64,000 bases of DNA from Metallosphaera sedula DSM 5348 (GTDB lineage Archaea > Thermoproteota > Thermoprotei_A > Sulfolobales > Sulfolobaceae), in the NCBI RefSeq assembly GCF_000016605.1, contig NC_009440.1, positions 1,439,789 through 1,503,788 of the forward strand, written 5' to 3'. The notes beneath the pieces are model-generated. The model made no database searches. It worked only from the letters and a program-made list of their open reading frames with translations, and was not told the origin of the DNA. A program made the translations under genes and the position numbers. Below, one piece after another: positions 25,883 to 35,142 of the stretch (the stretch's first letter is position 1; every line of letters begins with the position of its first letter).

Positions 25883-27076
25883 ATGAATTCTGATCAAGTG
25901 TACTTGGCACTGCTGGAGATATTCATTCTAGTGACAGTTGCCCAAGCACTGAAGGTGGGCTCCAGCAAGGCGAGGATACCTCCCTTGATCATGGAACTGT
26001 TAACGGGACTCATTCTTAGCCCCTTCGCGCTAGGTTCGTTTCTGAATGCAGTGACCGGTTATCAGATATTCACCATAAATACCTATCTTATCCTGTTCTC
26101 CGAATTCTCAGTAATCTTGCTTATATTCGCCTCTGGATTGGAGCATGGATTCAAGTCGCTAAGAACCTCAGGGACTCTTGCATCCCTAGCTGCCACGTTC
26201 GGTGCCGTTCTACCCTTCATGGGTGTTTTCCTGTACATGTCTAGGTTTGTTTCATTCAATGTGGCGATCTTAATGGGTGCCGCAAGCGCTGCTACAAGTC
26301 TTGCAGCTGTGGCCTCAATCATAGAGGGTGAAAAGCTGGAAAATGAGCGATACGTAAAGATAACGCTGTCGGCTGCTGCCATAGATGACGTTGTGGCCTT
26401 CATTATTCTATCGGTTTCCTTGGCCATAATAGCTTCTGGTGGACTGTCGTTCTTTGATGTGCTCAAGATAACCTTAACCGTAGTTATATCGTGGATCATC
26501 ATCTTCTTGGCTTCAGTCTTCATCATTCCTAGAATAATTTCCGTTGTGTCGGATTCGCTAGTTGTTGACGTTTCACTCCTAGTTCTATTCGTCCTCGTGA
26601 CCATAATGATTACTCTGGGTTTCTCACCAATTATAGCCGCGTTCATAGCAGGGGTAGCCATAGCTGAGAGTAGGAAGGCAGAGAGGATAAGGGGTATGGT
26701 CAAGACGATGATAGGAATATTTGGCTCGCTCTTCTTCATCAGCATTGGGGCTCAAACTGACGTTTTCACGTTTATTTCCCCTGGTGTTCTAGTTCAAGGG
26801 ACCATTATTACGCTAATTGCGATGGCATTGAAGTTTACTGGTATATTTCCCTTTGCCTACCTTTACAATAAGGATGGGAAAAAAGCCCTTGCGTCATCGC
26901 TTGGAATGATACCTAGAGGAGAAATGGGTTTAGTGATCTCCTCCATCGCGTTCTCAAGTGGAATATTTGACCAAGCAGATCTTTCAGAGGTGATCTTCAT
27001 GAGCCTCATCACGACTGTGGTAGGGGCAATAGCCTTTGAGAGAAGTGCCAGGAGTATAATGAGAACTGAAGCCTGA
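25883..27076 (+). CDS. CPA2-type cation:proton antiporter
   Basis: 397 residues with about 12 membrane segments. The 'LLTGLILSPFALG' N-terminal signature, FASGLEHGFKSLRTS, the SAAAIDDVVAFIILS helix with the Asp-Asp ion-binding pair, PIIAAFIAGVAIAES, and SLGMIPRGEMGLVISS are all hallmarks of Na+(K+)/H+ antiporters of the KefB/NapA group. There is no C-terminal TrkA-N domain. It likely contributes to pH and Na+ homeostasis. It meets the convergent membrane gene at 27080 with 3 nt between them. Confidence 0.92.
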   Translation: MNSDQVYLALLEIFILVTVAQALKVGSSKARIPPLIMELLTGLILSPFALGSFLNAVTGYQIFTINTYLILFSEFSVILLIFASGLEHGFKSLRTSGTLASLAATFGAVLPFMGVFLYMSRFVSFNVAILMGAASAATSLAAVASIIEGEKLENERYVKITLSAAAIDDVVAFIILSVSLAIIASGGLSFFDVLKITLTVVISWIIIFLASVFIIPRIISVVSDSLVVDVSLLVLFVLVTIMITLGFSPIIAAFIAGVAIAESRKAERIRGMVKTMIGIFGSLFFISIGAQTDVFTFISPGVLVQGTIITLIAMALKFTGIFPFAYLYNKDGKKALASSLGMIPRGEMGLVISSIAFSSGIFDQADLSEVIFMSLITTVVGAIAFERSARSIMRTEA

Positions 27077-27079
27077 ACC

Positions 27080-27634
27080 TCAGATGTTGAAGGTAGATCT
27101 CAATAGCCTGAATAGGACCACCACAAACACGGTGGTCATAATACCAAACATTGTTAGACCTGTCACTATTTCCTGGCCTACCGAGTATGGGGAAAACGGG
27201 TAAACTTGGTTAGAATAAGGTGGCCAACCCACTATGAGAATAACGGAAAGGACACTATCAGCTCCCATCCAGCCCACGAAAAGAAGAAGTTTCATGGGAA
27301 AGGAAAGGGAACTTGATGAACCTCCAGCTAGAATACCTGCAAGCAGAAGACTGAGATCATTGATTATTCGATAAATCGCAGATCCTCCCGCTAACGCATA
27401 GAAATACGGCACGTGCCAGAAAACCACTAGGAATATTGCAGGTACAACCAGAAGGCGAGAGTACTTCCTCCCCATAGTAAGTAGGAACCCACCTATGAAC
27501 AATGCGTAATGAGATGCCATGAAAAGTGGTTCAAGCTTAAACTCCTCAAGTTCTGTAAGAGGGTTAAGGGCAAATACGAGCAATAATATTCCAGCGACGT
27601 CTCTAGGTGATAACAGATTAGAAGAAAATCTCAT
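27080..27634 (-). CDS. Multi-pass membrane protein of unknown function
   Basis: 184 residues with five or six predicted membrane segments (for example YALFIGGFLLTMG, LLVVPAIFLVVFWHVPYFYA, LLLLFVGWMGADSVL-like, VTGLTMFGIMTTVFVVVLFR). No transporter signature recognised. It lies 31 nt downstream of the amino-acid permease on the same strand, so it may be co-transcribed with it. Confidence 0.6.
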   Translation of the reverse strand: MRFSSNLLSPRDVAGILLLVFALNPLTELEEFKLEPLFMASHYALFIGGFLLTMGRKYSRLLVVPAIFLVVFWHVPYFYALAGGSAIYRIINDLSLLLAGILAGGSSSSLSFPMKLLLFVGWMGADSVLSVILIVGWPPYSNQVYPFSPYSVGQEIVTGLTMFGIMTTVFVVVLFRLLRSTFNI

Positions 27635-27665
27635 GAATAACTTATTTTTAAAAAAACTTATAAAT

Positions 27666-29231
27666 CTACTCTGGAGGAATTTCCTTGAACACTAGAGAAA
27701 TATCTATTCCCTTCTTCTTGTTTCTGTAGTTAGATACCAGGTAAACCAGGAAGCCAACTACGAGTACCCCTACCACGAATATCAATGTGGTCAAGTTGAC
27801 CGAGCCTGTTGATGTGGTAAAGCCAAACAGTGGGTTAGTGGCAGCCTCATATGTAAGGAAGGCAAAGTAGAGGGCCGAGATTACACCAGCCACGGATATC
27901 GCCTTGGCCCTGTTTCTTAGACCATAAATTGCACCTGCTGTGCTGGCCACTAGGAAATAGATTGAGCCAAGGATAGTTGCTCCATAAAGCGAGAGGGCAG
28001 CATTGAGTGAGAACACTGGAACCAGGAGGAATAGTAGGGTTATGGTTAAATCGAGGGCATGGGCGTAAACGGGTGAACCGAACCTGTTTACCTCCGCGAA
28101 CTTCTCCGGAAGAATCCTGTCAAAGGAGAGCGCGAACACGTACCTGGAGAACACTATTATACCATACGCTAAAACGAAGAAGTTCCAGGCTATGGCACCT
28201 ATGCCAATGAGCCATTGAAGGGCTGGATTTCCTGCCAGTGCAATGGCAACAGTCCAGAAATTGTAAATGAAATAGGGATAGGCAACAAAGTTGAAGGGAT
28301 ATCCCGCAACCAGATCCATCTCCAGGAAGCCTCCCGTAACAAGAATAGCTGTGAGAAGAAGGGCAAACACTAGGTTGAACTTGGCGACCCTATCACTTTG
28401 CTTAAACTCAGCCGATACCGCAGGTCCAGCTTGCATCCACGGGTATGTGTATAGGGCGAAAAGCGGTAATAGTAGCACCGTTGAAACTATGCTAAAGTTC
28501 GTGGGGAAGGCCGTGTGTGGTGAGGATTGATAAACGTTAACTAAGCTTGAATTGATAGAGTTAAGGAACGGGGTTATGGCTGTTCCAAATCTCCCAGCCG
28601 AGGCTCCTATCACGATCATCGCTATGACAAGGGTTGAAAGCGATACTATACCGAAACCTGTCACAATGGAGTAACCCCATCTGGATCTGAAAATGTTCAG
28701 CAGGATGACGATCACGAAGAACGCCGCAGCTATTCCGTAGAATAGGGCCTTCTGCTCAAAGGTGAGACCGCCGTTATAGGGGTTAACAAACACGTTGTTT
28801 GAGAGGGACACTAAGCTTGGGGAGTTGTCCACACTGCCAATGGTATATAACACTGCGTTAATGCTGGACGCCGAGAAGAAGGCCACTAATGCAAAGTAGG
28901 CAACCGACTCAAGCATGAGCGCTATCGCCATCGTGGATCCAATAGCCCCATTCAAGTTCCTGCTTATCCAGACATAATCACCGCCAGTCCTTCCCATCTT
29001 TCGTGTCATGTAGGTATAAACCAGGAGCTGTGGAAACGCAAAAACCAGGCCTATTATTGACGCGAGCCATAGGACTCCACCAGGGTAGTTGTTTATGTAA
29101 GGGGAGATCGACTCAAATAGCGTGACGCCAGCTGACATATTACCAATGTTGAGCATCACAGCGTCAAGAAGATTGACCTGCTTAAGGAGACCAGAACTTT
29201 CCCTTATAAAGACGTTTCTTTTACTGCTCAC
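27666..29231 (-). CDS. APC-superfamily amino acid permease
   Basis: 521 residues with about 12 membrane helices. The N-terminus [20 protein letters not shown] and [20 protein letters not shown]...[12 protein letters not shown] correspond to the APC helix 1 'G.gIG' unwound region and the 'sGG.Y.y..r..g' motif. Helix 6-8 features ([14 protein letters not shown]) are also seen. Substrate is probably an amino acid or polyamine. The following gene 27080-27634 is 31 nt away. Confidence 0.88.
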   Translation of the reverse strand: MSSKRNVFIRESSGLLKQVNLLDAVMLNIGNMSAGVTLFESISPYINNYPGGVLWLASIIGLVFAFPQLLVYTYMTRKMGRTGGDYVWISRNLNGAIGSTMAIALMLESVAYFALVAFFSASSINAVLYTIGSVDNSPSLVSLSNNVFVNPYNGGLTFEQKALFYGIAAAFFVIVILLNIFRSRWGYSIVTGFGIVSLSTLVIAMIVIGASAGRFGTAITPFLNSINSSLVNVYQSSPHTAFPTNFSIVSTVLLLPLFALYTYPWMQAGPAVSAEFKQSDRVAKFNLVFALLLTAILVTGGFLEMDLVAGYPFNFVAYPYFIYNFWTVAIALAGNPALQWLIGIGAIAWNFFVLAYGIIVFSRYVFALSFDRILPEKFAEVNRFGSPVYAHALDLTITLLFLLVPVFSLNAALSLYGATILGSIYFLVASTAGAIYGLRNRAKAISVAGVISALYFAFLTYEAATNPLFGFTTSTGSVNLTTLIFVVGVLVVGFLVYLVSNYRNKKKGIDISLVFKEIPPE

Positions 29232-29295
29232 GGCTCTTTATGGACAGCTCAGTTTAAATTTTTTACTCAGTCAAGTATAAGCAAGTACATCACAC

Positions 29296-29796
29296 TTAGC
29301 TAAAATTTACATGACCAAGTAAATGAAGCGGAATGGGAGAGTGAAGTTGCGATTGAAGAGCGAGGTATAGAAACATTGCTCCCGTCAAGATTGCCAATCC
29401 ATTCACAAAGATATTATCGTAGGAGAAGTGGGCGAGGGCGAACCTGGTCCACCTCCTTCCCTGCCTCACGTAGATCCCCCTCTCTGTGAATACGTCAAGG
29501 AGAAGGTGAGATGGTCCCGCCAGGACACCCAGGACTAGGAGAATTGGGTAACCCTCGAAGAGGGCGAGCGGGATAGCTGGTATCAAGCCCCAGGGGATGC
29601 TCCTGAAGAGAGTGTGGGTCCTGGGAGTCCTGCGTATGTACCCTCCCCTGATTTCGTGACCCAGTCTGTCTATGAGGGTGTTCGAGACCCACGAGATAAG
29701 GAAGGAAAGGACAAGGGAGGTATAGAAGCTTAGAAATGGAGAGGAGATTAGGGTTAGTAGACCGGCTGTGAACACGTAATGAGAGACTAACTTCAT
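29296..29796 (-). CDS. DUF1286-like membrane protein
   Basis: 166 residues, four or so membrane segments, with His-containing loops: SHYVF near the N-terminus, DRLGHEIRGGYIRRTPRTHT, GPSHLLLDVFTERG and FSYDNIFVNG. This arrangement (YdjM-like 'D.lGH', 'H..lD' pairs) is typical of the DUF1286/membrane-bound metal-dependent hydrolase group found in Sulfolobales. The conserved His/Asp residues could bind a metal, but no activity is known. Single-gene transcript; 29797-29992 upstream has no gene. Confidence 0.65.
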   Translation of the reverse strand: MKLVSHYVFTAGLLTLISSPFLSFYTSLVLSFLISWVSNTLIDRLGHEIRGGYIRRTPRTHTLFRSIPWGLIPAIPLALFEGYPILLVLGVLAGPSHLLLDVFTERGIYVRQGRRWTRFALAHFSYDNIFVNGLAILTGAMFLYLALQSQLHSPIPLHLLGHVNFS

Positions 29797-29992
29797 CTAG
29801 CTAAACAAGGTGAGGGAATATTTATGCATAACACCATGAAATTATGATTTTTAAGTTGTTTGTATAGCTACCAATTTTGGGTATGATTATCTGAAATATT
29901 ATCCCCTGCTTGCTATAAACCAAGTTAAAACGAGTGTATTTGTAGACCAACTGTAAGGAAAGACTTTTTAGGTCATTGTTATAAAAACGATT

Positions 29993-30439
29993 ATGACCTT
30001 TTGGCTAGTACCGATACAAGAAGATATGTGGGATAATATTCAGTATGACGGCGTGTATGGATATAAAACGAACCTAAGTAAATATATTAAGAAAGGCGAT
30101 AACATCATTTTCTACGTGAGCAAGTATTATGCCACAAGGTATGGCGGAAAGATAGTGGGCATTGGTAGAGTTATTTCAGATTGGTATTATGACGAGACTC
30201 CACTGTATCCTGAGGAGAAGGTGAGAAACAGAGCAATCTTTCCCCATAGGGTAAAGGTGGAGGTATGGATAACTGGGGCATGTGACGTAAAGAGCCTAAT
30301 CGGAAAGGTCAAGTTCGTGGAGGATGTGGTCCAGCTACCCAAGTACCTCAGGAACGCACCGGCCAATCTGGGGAGACCAATTCTAGACTCGGATGCGAAA
30401 GTAATGGAGGAATGCCTTAGACAGACTATGTACGACTGA
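29993..30439 (+). CDS. EVE/PUA-like domain protein
   Basis: 148 residues. MTFWLVPIQEDMWDNIQYDG, YIKKGDNIIFYVSKYYATRY, GKIVGIGRVISDWYYDETPL and a following YPEEKVRNRAIFPHRVKVEV form the EVE fold ('yWl.....d.w........g.......l..ikkGD.v.fY.s......i.gig.v....y.D.tp....'). EVE domains bind modified bases in DNA or RNA and often accompany defence or RNA-modification functions. It stands alone and its end overlaps the convergent lplB-like gene by 14 nt. Confidence 0.75.
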   Translation: MTFWLVPIQEDMWDNIQYDGVYGYKTNLSKYIKKGDNIIFYVSKYYATRYGGKIVGIGRVISDWYYDETPLYPEEKVRNRAIFPHRVKVEVWITGACDVKSLIGKVKFVEDVVQLPKYLRNAPANLGRPILDSDAKVMEECLRQTMYD

Positions 30440-30647
30440 AACACTCCTTTACCTTCTCTAGCAGTTCGTCGTTATCCACTCCTAGAATTCTGGCATCGCT
30501 AGACCTCAAATTGGAAAGATCCCTCTCCAACTTCTCTAGGTCCTCCTCTGACCCGAAGAAGTCTCCCGTGATCTCTACCCTGCCTTCTGTAACCCTGAGC
30601 ACAATGGTTTTCCCTGCCCTAGACCTGAATATCTTTTCGCAGATCAT
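30426..30647 (-). CDS. lplB: Lipoate-protein ligase accessory subunit (LplB-like)
   Basis: 73 residues. The segment GKTIVLRVTEGRVEITGDFF followed by SEEDLEKLERDL is the accessory domain of split lipoate ligases; the same 'v.isGDFF.....i..le..L' pattern occurs in the C-terminus of the fused ligase at 9109-10203, which supports the call. It is 1 nt downstream of the catalytic subunit gene, completing the operon LipS-LipS-LplA-LplB. In Thermoplasma both subunits are needed for lipoate adenylation. Confidence 0.78.
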   Translation of the reverse strand: MICEKIFRSRAGKTIVLRVTEGRVEITGDFFGSEEDLEKLERDLSNLRSSDARILGVDNDELLEKVKECFSRT

Positions 30648-30648
30648 A

Positions 30649-31371
30649 CTACCTCACGAAGGTCCACTTATCATTGGTGTACTTGTAGCTGAGCTGTTTC
30701 GAGAGTTCGATTTCCAGGGGTGTCAGTTCCCCCTTCTCCGCCTCGAAGACTGAGAGGAAACCGGAGAGCAGTGCGTTGAGCGCCTCTTCCCTAGAAACTT
30801 TCCTATTAAGTAGGAGAGAAAGGTTTGAGACCCTAGATGATGGGGTTCCCCTCACCAACTCCTTGGGTTTGGGAACCTTGATGACTGACATTAGCGAAAG
30901 ATCGGTGGCAAACATAAATGTTCCGTGGACCAGAACAGCGTTACCCTTCTGTGCACCCGCCATTCCAACCACTTTCTTGTCCTTCACCACTACGTCATTT
31001 ATGGGAACGAACTCCCCAGTTAAGCCCAACTGCTTCAGGGCCATCACGATAGCCTCACCTATTCTCCTGTAAACTGCCATCATTTCATGCGACCTAACTG
31101 CGACGCTCCAAGTAATCTCCCCAAGCTCGTCATGAAGGGCGGGACCACCTCCCGTGAACCGCCTTATTAGGGGTATTTTCTTCTGCTGAAGAAGGTCCAT
31201 GTTAACCCAGTCGTGAACGGATAGGAACCTACCTATAGACAGCGTGGTGGGAGAGAAATTCCAGAACCTGATCATCTCGTCTACCACCCCCTGGTTCAGG
31301 AGCAACAGCGTGGCCTCGTCTAGGGCCATCTGCCTCTCTCCAGGGGCACCGCCCTCCACAACTAACCTCAT
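30649..31371 (-). CDS. lplA: Lipoate-protein ligase catalytic subunit (split type)
   Basis: 240 residues, lacking the accessory domain. It shows FWNFSPTTLSIGRFLSV, RRFTGGGPALHDEL (residues 70-83) and VVVKDKKVVGMAGAQKGNAV with Lys133 as the adenylate-binding lysine. It starts with a 4-nt overlap to the upstream radical SAM gene. In the LipS1/LipS2 pathway the split-type ligase first loads octanoate (or octanoyl-type substrate) onto carrier lysines and the radical SAM pair then inserts sulfur. The window's other ligase, at 9109, has a different domain layout and carrier neighbour. Confidence 0.85.
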   Translation of the reverse strand: MRLVVEGGAPGERQMALDEATLLLLNQGVVDEMIRFWNFSPTTLSIGRFLSVHDWVNMDLLQQKKIPLIRRFTGGGPALHDELGEITWSVAVRSHEMMAVYRRIGEAIVMALKQLGLTGEFVPINDVVVKDKKVVGMAGAQKGNAVLVHGTFMFATDLSLMSVIKVPKPKELVRGTPSSRVSNLSLLLNRKVSREEALNALLSGFLSVFEAEKGELTPLEIELSKQLSYKYTNDKWTFVR

Positions 31372-32210
31372 GTCCTGAACTCCTCCAGGTATTTTTCAGG
31401 CAGACTACAACAAGCATCGTAAATTGGGAGATTAAATTCTCTAATTACCCTGTGATGGGGATTAGCAATTCTCTGAACTAGGCCCTTAGACAACACTGCC
31501 CTGTCTAGCTCTTCCTTTATGGCGTATGGCCTCATGCAACCCATGCTGGTCCTTCCTGCCATTAACCGGGAACCGTACTCTATGAGCGAGATAACCTTGT
31601 TCAGGTCCACCTTCAAGGCTCGAGAGGGTGTACCAGGGGTAGGAATCACGACCAGAAAGTTCATGAGATAGGGCTTGAAAGTGGAGACCAGTTCCATCTC
31701 CTGTCTCAGGTCCTCCTCCGAGTCCCTGGGGAGACCCAGCATCAGATGTGGGACAATGTATTCTGGACCACGGTCAATGAGGTCCTCCAGGGTTTTCACG
31801 TAAGCCTCCCTCTCGGCCCGAATTCCCTTGGCGTGATAGGAGCCAGGGGAGTAGGCAAACTCGAAGTCCACTATGTCTACCACATCCCTCATCTCCTCAA
31901 TGGTTTCCCTATCCTGTAATCCTGGGTGAAGGTTGAAAACCAGGTTGAGTTCCCTCTTGAGCTTTCGCATGACTGGAAGAAAAGGAGCTACGGGGAGCTT
32001 TCCATCACGATCAAATCCTCCACTCACCAGGAAGCCCTTGACACCACGGGAATGAAGTCTTCTCACCGTCTTCTCAAAAATTTCCGGGGACATTGCCCCT
32101 TCCATTGAGGAAATATACTTGGTTCCACAATAGAAACAGTTAAGTGAACACTGTCCCCCAGTGATACTGATCGTTGTGAACTTCGACTTAGAGATAAAAC
32201 CTGCCATCAT
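31368..32210 (-). CDS. Radical SAM protein, LipS1/LipS2-type lipoyl synthase component
   Basis: 280 residues with the radical SAM cluster motif CSLNCFYC (Cys21, 25, 28), a SAM-binding GGFDRDGKLP glycine stretch, and auxiliary-cluster candidates GCMRP and the C-terminal DACCS (Cys267/268). It is linked by 4-nt overlaps to a second radical SAM gene upstream and to lplA downstream. This four-gene set is how the LipS1/LipS2-sLplAB lipoate route is organised in archaea and several bacteria, where two radical SAM enzymes jointly replace LipA. Which of the two is LipS1 is not assigned here. Confidence 0.78.
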   Translation of the reverse strand: MMAGFISKSKFTTISITGGQCSLNCFYCGTKYISSMEGAMSPEIFEKTVRRLHSRGVKGFLVSGGFDRDGKLPVAPFLPVMRKLKRELNLVFNLHPGLQDRETIEEMRDVVDIVDFEFAYSPGSYHAKGIRAEREAYVKTLEDLIDRGPEYIVPHLMLGLPRDSEEDLRQEMELVSTFKPYLMNFLVVIPTPGTPSRALKVDLNKVISLIEYGSRLMAGRTSMGCMRPYAIKEELDRAVLSKGLVQRIANPHHRVIREFNLPIYDACCSLPEKYLEEFRT

Positions 32211-33007
32211 TCCCTTTTCACCATGATGGGTATGTTGTATAGTTTTCCCCTTGGGTCCTCATTATAGAAGGGCCTGTCACAGGATGGGCATCCTGAGGTA
32301 AGGTAGGATAGATCTCCTCCATCGAAACCGTGGGATAGTGAGAACCTGATTCTCTGTATCCTCCTGTAGTCCTCCAACCTAGGTGGAGGTCTAGACTCCA
32401 TGGGGGTCCCCTTGACAGGGGTGAAGGCAAATAGTGCCACCTCAGCTCCTAGGGAGTAGAGATGTTTCATTAGTTCCACGAACTCATCCTCTCTTTCCCC
32501 CAGACCATAGACTAGGTGAACGTAAACCTTCCCTTTTCCAAATACCTGGATGGCGCGCTTAACAAAGTCCAGATAATCGCTAAACTTCCCTGGTTTCGCC
32601 ACGTTCTCCCAATTTCCCTCCGTTGTGTCCATTCCAACGCCCAAGTAGTCCACTCCCCTCTCCTTTAGTAACTTCAGGTACTCCGTAGATATGGGCACAG
32701 TCGTGACTGATTTTCTAGTTTGGACCTCGCTTACTATCTTGACCACCTCATCCTCGAAGCCTGGCTTAACCACAGTCTGTAAACAAAACCTCTTGAACGT
32801 GGATAACTTTTCCTTAACAGCCTCAAGCGAGACGCTGTACCACTTTACCCTAGATAGGTAGCTCTTATCGGCGTTGTTGGATAGGGACTGGGAACAGAAC
32901 TTGCATTGATTAACGCATCCACCCTTCATCAAGGCATAGGCAGTTTCACTGTAGTAGGTCCCTTTGGTTATTGCATAATATGTGCCTGCAGAGAGCAGAA
33001 CTTCCAC
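32207..33007 (-). CDS. Radical SAM protein, LipS1/LipS2-type, biotin synthase-like
   Basis: 266 residues. Radical SAM motif CVNQCKFC (Cys31, 35, 38), a SAM-site 'GVDYLGVGMDTTEGNW' loop, and a C-terminal SGCPSCDRPFYNE (Cys240, 243) that could bind an auxiliary iron-sulfur cluster as the sulfur donor. The sequence resembles biotin synthase-like enzymes, but there are no biotin genes around. It opens the four-gene lipoate operon and overlaps the next gene by 4 nt. The function is assigned from operon context and family, not from catalytic proof. Confidence 0.78.
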   Translation of the reverse strand: MEVLLSAGTYYAITKGTYYSETAYALMKGGCVNQCKFCSQSLSNNADKSYLSRVKWYSVSLEAVKEKLSTFKRFCLQTVVKPGFEDEVVKIVSEVQTRKSVTTVPISTEYLKLLKERGVDYLGVGMDTTEGNWENVAKPGKFSDYLDFVKRAIQVFGKGKVYVHLVYGLGEREDEFVELMKHLYSLGAEVALFAFTPVKGTPMESRPPPRLEDYRRIQRIRFSLSHGFDGGDLSYLTSGCPSCDRPFYNEDPRGKLYNIPIMVKRE

Positions 33008-33187
33008 AAGTCTGTGTGAATGGCCTAGGTAATAAGTTTCAGCTCGTGTCTTTTTACTCGAGAGCTTGCGTTGAGGTGGATGGCTCCATCAAGATATTAT
33101 GATGATAAAAATCACAATCTTAAAACAGTTATTAATATACCGCAGAAACGGTTTAAATCATGGTGTATAAGGTATGGCTTGGTAATA

Positions 33188-34171
33188 ATGAAAGTAGTTG
33201 TACTTGGAGGAGGATTCGCAGGCTTATCTGCACTTAACTTTTACAGGGATGCCATAGTCATTGATTCTAAGGAATACTTTCTCCTTACACATAGACTTGT
33301 GGATGTAATTGAAACAGGCAACCCTTCACTCGCTACGATTCCTTACCCCAAGGGTATTGTGAAGGCTAACGTCATGAGTGTTGATTTCAAGAACAAGGTA
33401 GTTAGGACATCCGATGGTGACTTCAGCTATGACAAGTTAATAATTTCCTTAGGATACGAGCAGGACACAACAAGGGTTAAGGGAAATGTCCAGAAGCTCG
33501 AAAACCTAGAGGATGCGTTGGCCATAAGAACGAAGTTGCCCCAAGTTAAGAGCGTGGCAGTTCTTGGAGGAGGAAATTTGGGAGTGGAATTGGCAGGAAT
33601 TTTAAGGGAAATGGGTAAGGAAGTTCACCTCATTGAGTTACAGGATAGACTCCTCTCCTTCATGAGTAAAGAGTCTTCAAGGTTCGCAGAGAGTAGATTG
33701 AAGGAGATGGGAGTGGACGTCCTACTAGGGACGAAGGTAGAGGAGGTGACCCCAGAGGGAGTGAGGACAAACAAGGATCTGGTAAAGGTTGATATGGCCA
33801 TTATGGCTGCAGGTCTTAGAGGGCCAAAACTTATTGAGAACTTGGGACTGAGCAACAAGAATGGCAGAATGCTCGTTAATGACTATTTAGAATCGATGGA
33901 TTATGAGGACGTTTTCGGTGCTGGAGACTGTATGACCACCAAGTCCTTTGTCCCCATGTCTGCACAGGTGGCTGTACAATCGGGAAGGACAGCCATGGAA
34001 AACGCCCTTGGGGGAAATGTTAAGTTCGCTTATAAGCAGGCTGGAATAGTCTTGAGGATAGGGTCAGAGTACTTCGGTGACCTGATGGGGAGGTTTGTCA
34101 GGGGATCCATGGCGGAACTGGCCAAGAGGGTTGGAATTTATAGGGCAATAAAAATGGTTGAGTCTCTCTAG
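33188..34171 (+). CDS. FAD-dependent NDH-2/sulfide:quinone reductase-like oxidoreductase
   Basis: 327 residues from the ATG at 33188; the frame is open upstream to 33071 but the FAD-binding MKVVVLGGGFAGLSAL motif starts here. A second Rossmann site VAVLGGGNLGVELAGIL binds NAD(P)H, and VFGAGDCMTTKSF is the FAD-ribityl motif. It lacks an obvious redox CxxC pair and membrane-anchoring C-terminal helix, so it looks like a short type II NADH dehydrogenase or related quinone reductase. It meets the TusA-like gene tail-to-tail with a 4-nt overlap, hinting at sulfur metabolism. Confidence 0.82.
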   Translation: MKVVVLGGGFAGLSALNFYRDAIVIDSKEYFLLTHRLVDVIETGNPSLATIPYPKGIVKANVMSVDFKNKVVRTSDGDFSYDKLIISLGYEQDTTRVKGNVQKLENLEDALAIRTKLPQVKSVAVLGGGNLGVELAGILREMGKEVHLIELQDRLLSFMSKESSRFAESRLKEMGVDVLLGTKVEEVTPEGVRTNKDLVKVDMAIMAAGLRGPKLIENLGLSNKNGRMLVNDYLESMDYEDVFGAGDCMTTKSFVPMSAQVAVQSGRTAMENALGGNVKFAYKQAGIVLRIGSEYFGDLMGRFVRGSMAELAKRVGIYRAIKMVESL

Positions 34172-34386
34172 TATCTCTTGAAGGCAGTCACCACGAAGTT
34201 ATCTTGGTCCTGTTTAACCGAGTAATCCATGTCGTTAGTTGACAGGAGAGGAATTATATCCCTCTCGAGGACAACTTTGTCGTCAGTAATTATCCTTATC
34301 TCCATTCCAGGTTTCAGCTTTTTTAGGGCCGAGTAAAGGGTTAGTTGAGGCACGGCGCAACATAGCCCGGTCAAATCTAGTTCCAT
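34168..34386 (-). CDS. TusA-like sulfurtransferase (CCAxP variant)
   Basis: 72 residues from the ATG at 34386 (an upstream in-frame start at 34407 adds seven hydrophobic residues). MELDLTGLCCAVPQLTLYSA and LKKLKPGMEIRIITDDKVV match TusA/SirA: strand, 'G..CP.P.l....al..l..G..l.v.tDd'. The catalytic Cys (Cys10) is kept, but the usual CPxP reads CAVP, and an extra Cys precedes it. TusA proteins carry thiol-bound sulfane sulfur in tRNA thiolation and in Hdr-linked sulfur oxidation. It is followed by the HAD gene on the opposite side; the upstream HAD start lies 25 nt away. Confidence 0.68.
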   Translation of the reverse strand: MELDLTGLCCAVPQLTLYSALKKLKPGMEIRIITDDKVVLERDIIPLLSTNDMDYSVKQDQDNFVVTAFKRY

Positions 34387-34410
34387 AAATAACATGAGAA
34401 GTACCAATTA

Positions 34411-35079
34411 TTAAACAAGGAGTTTTTGCTTATCGAGATAGGTCATCGCTTCGTATAAGTTCCTCACCTTGTTTACCTTTACGTCCTCGTAGAATCCAAA
34501 CCTGTCAAGGAGTAGGGATTCGAGACCAGCCCTTTTAGCACCAATGTAATCCAGTTCGTATATATCACCTATGTGTATGGCTGGTTGTGCAACGTAGTTA
34601 AGCGCGTATCGGAAAATCCTGGGATGAGGCTTCACTACACCAACGTCGCATGAGGCGATGACTGCCTTAACGTACTTTTTGATTCCCAAGGAATCTATTA
34701 CGTCATGCATTCTTCTAGTTGCATTTGTAATTAGAACCACATCTACACCCTTCGAGTTTAGGTACTCGAGGAACTCCTTGGCATCCTCATATAGAAAATA
34801 ATCCTGACTCGGGGTATAGTCTCCACCCAATTGACCAAGTATTTGGCTCGATGGATATATCCCAAGCTCATATAGAAGTTCTCCCACGTCCACTGGATTT
34901 AACCCTACCTGATTTGGAAAATTACTTTTTCCCATTACCTTAGTAACTGCCCTGAATACTTGCTTGGCAGTCACCGGGTAACCAGCCTTTCTTAACCTGA
35001 CCACTAGCTTTTCGAAGGACATAGGTCTAAATCCTACCAATGTCTCCCCTACATCAAGGAAAACCGATCTGAATTCCAT
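34411..35079 (-). CDS. HAD-superfamily hydrolase
   Basis: 222 residues with HAD motifs: SVFLDVGETLVGF (motif I, Asp with 'DxGxT'-type spacing), VVLITNATRRMHDVI (II, Thr), VGVVKPHPRIFRYAL (III, Lys) and HIGDIYELDYIGAKRAGLES (IV, Asp pair). Motif I has D-V-G-E-T; its second Asp of canonical DxD is Gly, as in some dehalogenase-type members. It is probably a phosphatase or dehalogenase-like enzyme; substrate unknown. Co-directional with the TusA-like gene downstream. Confidence 0.85.
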   Translation of the reverse strand: MEFRSVFLDVGETLVGFRPMSFEKLVVRLRKAGYPVTAKQVFRAVTKVMGKSNFPNQVGLNPVDVGELLYELGIYPSSQILGQLGGDYTPSQDYFLYEDAKEFLEYLNSKGVDVVLITNATRRMHDVIDSLGIKKYVKAVIASCDVGVVKPHPRIFRYALNYVAQPAIHIGDIYELDYIGAKRAGLESLLLDRFGFYEDVKVNKVRNLYEAMTYLDKQKLLV

Positions 35080-35142
35080 AAAATATATAAAAAGAAGAAA
35101 CTTTTAAAAATAACCTCTTTAAACTATATAGCTTATATATCT

